Source of the DNA: Fimbriimonadaceae bacterium
GTDB lineage: Bacteria > Armatimonadota > Fimbriimonadia > Fimbriimonadales > Fimbriimonadaceae
DNA: 8,996 nt
Direction of reading: 5' to 3'
Assembly (NCBI GenBank): GCA_019454665.1
Contig: JACFNW010000036.1
Span: 1-8,996, forward strand
Positions within the stretch are counted from its first letter, which is position 1, and each line of letters opens with the position of its first letter. Of the stretch, positions 5,996 to 8,996 are shown one piece after another. Below the pieces are notes generated by a model. It ran no database searches. It was not told where the DNA came from and saw nothing but the letters and a program-made list of their open reading frames with translations. Made by a program: the position numbers and the translations under genes.

Positions 5996-7063
5996 ATGTC
6001 CGCCTTGATCGCACTGTGCAGCCTCTTGATCGCGGGTGGAGCGCAAGACGCTCCCATCCAGAAGTTCACGAGCAAAGAGTTGGCCATCGAGCTCGACTTG
6101 CCCAAGGATTGGAAGGTCACGCGCCGACGAGGCGGCGAGGTCGAGTTCACGGTCCCCTTGGGCCAAGGCATCTCGCCGGGCGAGATCGAGCTCTTCCCCA
6201 CCGATTACCGCGGCGAAACCGGCACTTGGCAGACGATTCAAAAGGGCGTGGCCGAGAACATGAAGCACAAGGTCGAGCGGCAGTGGGAAGAGGAACTGCT
6301 CGGTGTGCCGCTGTTGCTCACCAAGACCACCTATTCGCGGCGCGATGTGGCCTGGAGCACGCTCACCGGGTTGCTCTACTCGGACCTCCGATTCAAGATC
6401 CACTTCCGCGCCTCCGCTCCCGAAGCCGGGTACGAAACGCTCGACCTGCTGTGGCGGCGCGCGCTGGAGACCATCCGCACGACCTCGGGGCAGCTGCCCC
6501 AAGCGGGCAGCCCAGACCGCCCCGTCATCTCGAACACGCCTCCCAAACCGCCCAAAACCATGGTGATCAAGGCACCCGAAGAGACGAACAAAGGAATCGT
6601 CAAGGCGCCGGTCGTGGTCGAGGCCAGCGATGGCGAGCACCAGGTATTCCTCCGCATTCCCGAGGGATGGACGTCGCTGCGCGACGAGAGCGGGCGACTC
6701 TCGCTGAGCCATCCCGACCTGGCCGGTCCCGTCGTGATCACGATCCAGTCCGTGCAGACCGGCGGGCCCCCTCCGCGTGCGATCATGAAGCTCTCGGGCG
6801 ACAGCCTGCGCCGATACGAGAAGGTGGACCGCCGCACCGAACCCGCTCCAAAAGTCAACCGCGCGGGCAGCGTGCTGCTCTACATCCTCCGCGAAGGCAG
6901 AGGCGAGGGTGGTGCGCTTGCGACGATGGACGCGCTCGGCGCATCCGAGGAGAACGGCCGCTATTGGCTCGCGAGCTACACGTCAAAAGCAACCTTGGAC
7001 CCCAAAACGACGGCGCTCTTGGTCGCCCTGTTTGAAGCGATGAGCGTAGAAACAAGCCGGTGA
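5996..7063 (+). CDS. secreted protein with two similar PsbP/DUF1795-like domains
   Basis: This is a 355-residue protein of unknown function. The open frame extends far upstream (to 4496) only because it is the antisense of the lipoprotein gene. The ATG at 5996 is the first start codon after the gap and opens a short signal peptide (MSALIALCSLLIAGGA), which lacks the usual basic residues. Two halves follow. Residues about 23-162 run from FTSKELAIELDLPKDWKV to YETLDLLWRRALETIRT; residues about 213-352 run from GEHQVFLRIPEGWTSL to KTTALLVALFEAMSVE. Each starts with a strand leading to a Pro-x-x-Trp turn and ends with an amphipathic helix, like PsbP/DUF1795-type small domains. A Pro/Lys-rich linker (about 163-212) joins them. 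No catalytic motif or membrane anchor is seen. Its stop overlaps the tsaB start (GTGA), so it probably heads the tsaB-murB operon. Confidence 0.8.
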   Translation: MSALIALCSLLIAGGAQDAPIQKFTSKELAIELDLPKDWKVTRRRGGEVEFTVPLGQGISPGEIELFPTDYRGETGTWQTIQKGVAENMKHKVERQWEEELLGVPLLLTKTTYSRRDVAWSTLTGLLYSDLRFKIHFRASAPEAGYETLDLLWRRALETIRTTSGQLPQAGSPDRPVISNTPPKPPKTMVIKAPEETNKGIVKAPVVVEASDGEHQVFLRIPEGWTSLRDESGRLSLSHPDLAGPVVITIQSVQTGGPPPRAIMKLSGDSLRRYEKVDRRTEPAPKVNRAGSVLLYILREGRGEGGALATMDALGASEENGRYWLASYTSKATLDPKTTALLVALFEAMSVETSR

Positions 7064-7608
7064 CACTGGTCGTCAGCACGTCGTCCCCGCTGGCCTCGCT
7101 CGCTTTGTTTGATGGAGCGGACTTGGTGGCGGCAGCGGAGTGCGGCGAGGGACGCGCTCACCAAACGTTGTTTGGCATGTTGGATCAGGTGCTGGAGGGG
7201 CGGCCGAAGTCGGTCGTTCGTACCGTCGTCGCCGACGTCGGGCCGGGCGGGTTCACTGCGGTTCGCATCGGCGTGACGTTCGCCAAAACCTGGGCCCATT
7301 TCGAGCGAATCGAACTGCGCGCGATCTCGGCGTTCGACTTGATCGCGCCTTTCGGCAAGGCGGCGATCGGCGTGCGCCGGGGTTCGTATGTCTTGCGCGT
7401 TCCCGGCGAGCCGCTGTCCAGCGTTCTCGAAGTCCCCGACGGCGTCCCCGGCCACGGAGTCGGCGTGCTACAACCCACTTACCCACACGCTTCGCGCTAC
7501 GTCCCTTCGGCCAGCCGTCTCTCGGAGGCACTTTCCTTGGTCCCCGAGTACATCCTGGAGCCCAGCATCTCGACCCCGAAGCGCCCGCTCGGCAGGGGGA
7601 CCGCTTGA
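7060..7608 (+). CDS. tsaB: TsaB, tRNA threonylcarbamoyladenosine biosynthesis protein (compact form)
   Basis: TsaB is the non-catalytic partner of TsaD in making t6A at position 37 of ANN-decoding tRNAs in the cytoplasm. At 182 residues this copy is shorter than the 220-230 usual for the family. LVVSTSSPLASLALFDG (3-19) matches the first ASKHA beta hairpin, with Ser6 where most have Asp. AHQTLFGMLDQVL (33-45) matches the next helix. DVGPGGFTAVRIGVTFAKTWA (59-79) is the hallmark block, normally GPGSFTGLRIG. RAISAFDLIA (87-96) follows. VPEYILEPSISTPK (161-174) is the family's usual C-terminal strand, so the end is intact and the shortening lies in the second domain (about 100-160). The GTG at 7060 overlaps the preceding stop by 4 nt (GTGA), and the hallmark spacing supports this start. 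Its own stop overlaps murB. tsaD, tsaE and rimI, its frequent neighbours, are not in view. Confidence 0.85.
   Translation: MTLVVSTSSPLASLALFDGADLVAAAECGEGRAHQTLFGMLDQVLEGRPKSVVRTVVADVGPGGFTAVRIGVTFAKTWAHFERIELRAISAFDLIAPFGKAAIGVRRGSYVLRVPGEPLSSVLEVPDGVPGHGVGVLQPTYPHASRYVPSASRLSEALSLVPEYILEPSISTPKRPLGRGTA
7594..7600 (+). promoter_or_regulatory. Shine-Dalgarno sequence for murB
   Basis: AGGGGGA lies inside the end of tsaB, 4 nt before the TTG at 7605 and 10 nt before a second in-frame TTG at 7611. It is one of the few clear ribosome-binding sites in the window and supports initiation at one of these TTG codons rather than at the ATG at 7635, which would remove conserved MurB N-terminal residues. 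Confidence 0.55.
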
Positions 7609-8561
7609 GGTTGGAGTGGCGCTTCGACGTGCCCATGCGGGACTTCGCCATGCTGCGGGTCGGCGGGCGGGCGCAAGCCATGGCAGTCTGCAACACGTGC
7701 GACGAACTCGCCGAAGCCGCAGCCGGGGCGCAGAGCAGCGGCACTCCGTTGTTCGTGCTTGGCGCGGGCAGCAACATCGTCCCCTCGGACGCCGGAGTGC
7801 CCGGGGCGGTGTTGCTCAATCGGGCGAAGGACATCGCCATCGGCCCCAGCATGCGCGGCAGCGCCGAGGTCGTCGCCGAAACCGGGTGCTCCTTCCAAGA
7901 GCTGTTCCTCAAGACCGCGCAGTCCGGACTCCGGGGCTTGGAGTACGCCGTCGGCATCCCGGGCACTCTGGGCGGGGCGCTGGTGAGCAACGCCGGCGCC
8001 TACCGAAGCAACGTGTCCGAGTTCCTGACGGCCCTCGAAGTTGTGGACGACGGGCAGCGACGCTGGGTCGAGCCCGCTTGGATGGAGTTCTCGTACCGCG
8101 ACTCGGTCCTGCGCCGTGACTCCGGCCGGAACGCCGTCGTCCTTCGGGTCAAGATGCGCCTGGAGCGGGGCGATCGCTGGGCGATCGATGAGGAGGCCCG
8201 CGAGTACCAGCGCCAACGCATCTCCAAGCAGCCGCCCCAGTCGAGCGTGGGCAGCTTCTTCAAGAACATCGAGGACCCGGCGCTCGCCAGTCGGTTGCCC
8301 AACCTCCCGATGCGCCTTCGCGATGCGGGCGTCGTGCCTGCGGGCTACCTGATCCAAGAAGCCGGGTTGGCCGGTTTCGCCGTCGGCGGAGCGATGTTCA
8401 GCCACCGGCACGCCAACTTCATCGTGAACGTGCGGCGGGCCACGGCCTCCGACGTCCGCCGCTTGGCCGAAGCCGCCCGCGATGCCGTAGCCTCGCGCTT
8501 TGGCGTCCGTCTGGTCGAAGAGGCGCTCTACATCGGCGATTGGTCCGGCTGGAACGGCTGA
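7605..8561 (+). CDS. murB: MurB, UDP-N-acetylenolpyruvoylglucosamine reductase
   Basis: MurB is the FAD- and NADPH-dependent cytoplasmic enzyme that reduces UDP-GlcNAc-enolpyruvate to UDP-MurNAc in peptidoglycan synthesis. The protein is 318 residues. FDVPMRDFAMLRVGG (7-21) is the usual N-terminal block. FAD-binding GAGSNIV is at 53-59 and GLEYAVGIPGTLGGALVSNAGAY at 111-133. SYRDS at 163-167 carries the conserved Tyr-Arg pair. GSFFKN (216-221) carries the catalytic Ser217. AGYLIQEAGLAGF and the SHRHANFIVN stretch close the substrate domain. Glu306 in VEEALYIG matches the C-terminal catalytic Glu. All key residues are present. I chose TTG at 7605, which overlaps the tsaB stop (TTGA) and follows an AGGGGGA site; TTG at 7611 is an alternative. 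The frame stays open to 7140 only because it shadows tsaB. It is not beside other mur genes here. Confidence 0.95.
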   Translation: MRLEWRFDVPMRDFAMLRVGGRAQAMAVCNTCDELAEAAAGAQSSGTPLFVLGAGSNIVPSDAGVPGAVLLNRAKDIAIGPSMRGSAEVVAETGCSFQELFLKTAQSGLRGLEYAVGIPGTLGGALVSNAGAYRSNVSEFLTALEVVDDGQRRWVEPAWMEFSYRDSVLRRDSGRNAVVLRVKMRLERGDRWAIDEEAREYQRQRISKQPPQSSVGSFFKNIEDPALASRLPNLPMRLRDAGVVPAGYLIQEAGLAGFAVGGAMFSHRHANFIVNVRRATASDVRRLAEAARDAVASRFGVRLVEEALYIGDWSGWNG

Positions 8562-8601
8562 GGCAACGCGGCGGAACGCGCGATTGGGCCCGGGAACCGC
8601 G

Positions 8602-8627
8602 TAGAATGGTGCATCGGTATCTAGGTG
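8602..8627 (+). promoter_or_regulatory. -10-like box and Shine-Dalgarno for the last gene
   Basis: TAGAAT at 8602-8607 lies 26 nt before the ATG at 8634, in the 72-bp gap after murB, and resembles the TACAAT boxes seen elsewhere in the window. AGGTG at 8623-8627, 6 nt before the ATG, is a plausible ribosome site. This start thus looks leadered, unlike those at 1941 and 5866. No -35 match is seen. The gap contains no clear hairpin plus T-run terminator for the murB operon. Confidence 0.4.
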
Positions 8628-8633
8628 TCCATC

Positions 8634-8996
8634 ATGCGCAAGCTCCTACTCATTCCCTTCTTCGCCTTGCTCGCCGCAGCGTCGTTCGCCGCCGATAAGG
8701 ACGTGGAAGACCTTTTGGCCAAGATGCGGAACACGTATAAGAACGTCAAGTCCGCCAAGTTCGTCATGGAGGGCACGCTGAACACCGAAGGCGGCGCCAT
8801 CCCGGTCACGGTTTCCGGCAAATACCTCCAGCCCAACCTTCTGAAGGTCGAGATCACCACTCCAGGCGAGTCGGCCTCGCTCGTGTGCGACGGCGCCAAC
8901 ATCGCGATGCGGTCGCCCGGAATGGACCCCGCGAAGCGTCCCTACACGCTCGACAATCTTGGGCAGGCCATGCCCGCCAACCTCGAAGTCCTTTGC
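8634..8996 (+). CDS. secreted LolA/DUF2092-like protein, N-terminal part (3' end outside window)
   Basis: The first 121 codons of a gene that runs off the right edge. MRKLLLIPFFALLAAASFA is a clear Sec signal peptide with cleavage after Ala19 or Ala20, so the product goes to the periplasm or cell surface. After it, DVEDLLAKMRNTYKNVKSAKFVMEG leads into a strand-rich section (VTVSGKYLQPNLLKVEI, then SLVCDGANIAMRSPGM). This helix-then-antiparallel-sheet pattern, with a 'substrate carries a lipid-like group' fold, is typical of LolA-like outer-membrane lipoprotein carriers and DUF2092 proteins. The fold assignment rests on pattern only, and whether it is a true lipoprotein chaperone cannot be said without the C-terminus. 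ATG at 8634 is supported by AGGTG 6 nt upstream and by the signal peptide. It lies 72 bp after murB with its own -10-like box, so it may be a separate transcript. Confidence 0.75.
   Translation, partial: MRKLLLIPFFALLAAASFAADKDVEDLLAKMRNTYKNVKSAKFVMEGTLNTEGGAIPVTVSGKYLQPNLLKVEITTPGESASLVCDGANIAMRSPGMDPAKRPYTLDNLGQAMPANLEVLC

Overview
This GC-rich bacterial window (roughly 60-65% G+C by eye) has nine tightly packed protein genes on both strands. I see no rRNA, tRNA, CRISPR array, transposase or phage gene. The mix is a Tat-exported Gfo/Idh/MocA (GH109-like) protein, a lipoprotein with carboxypeptidase-regulatory-like and fibronectin-like domains, a LolA-like secreted protein, and start codons with -10-like hexamers directly upstream. 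This would fit a Gram-negative-type, environmental high-GC lineage such as Armatimonadota (Fimbriimonadia). That placement is a low-confidence impression; Planctomycetota, Verrucomicrobiota and Deinococcota are alternatives.

Layout. Bases 1-1941 hold two MFS transporters facing each other; their 3' ends overlap by 44 coding bases, and the first is cut by the left edge. A 50-bp divergent gap leads to a Tat-signal Gfo/Idh/MocA protein resembling GH109 glycosidases (1992-3356). Only 12 bp later a minus-strand acyl-CoA dehydrogenase ends (3369-4487). Its upstream region carries a TACAAT hexamer inside an 8-bp perfect inverted repeat. Upstream of it on the same strand lies the lipoprotein gene (4571-5866). 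A 129-bp divergent region then separates that gene from a plus-strand cluster of three overlapping genes: a secreted protein with two similar domains (5996-7063), tsaB (7060-7608) and murB (7605-8561). The last gene (8634 to the right edge) is a 5' portion of a secreted LolA/DUF2092-like protein.

How the genes work together. The clearest functional unit is the secreted protein-tsaB-murB cluster, joined by two 4-base stop/start overlaps (GTGA and TTGA) that suggest translational coupling. TsaB acts in t6A modification of tRNA and MurB in peptidoglycan precursor synthesis, so the cluster mixes housekeeping functions. The other genes look like single transcription units for transport, glycan or sugar processing, acyl-CoA oxidation and cell-surface functions.

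I do not see convincing evidence of a new defence, mobile or biosynthetic system. The points most worth a second look are the apparent leaderless-type promoters, the symmetric element over the acyl-CoA dehydrogenase promoter, the GH109-like exported enzyme, the duplicated-domain secreted protein and the compact TsaB.
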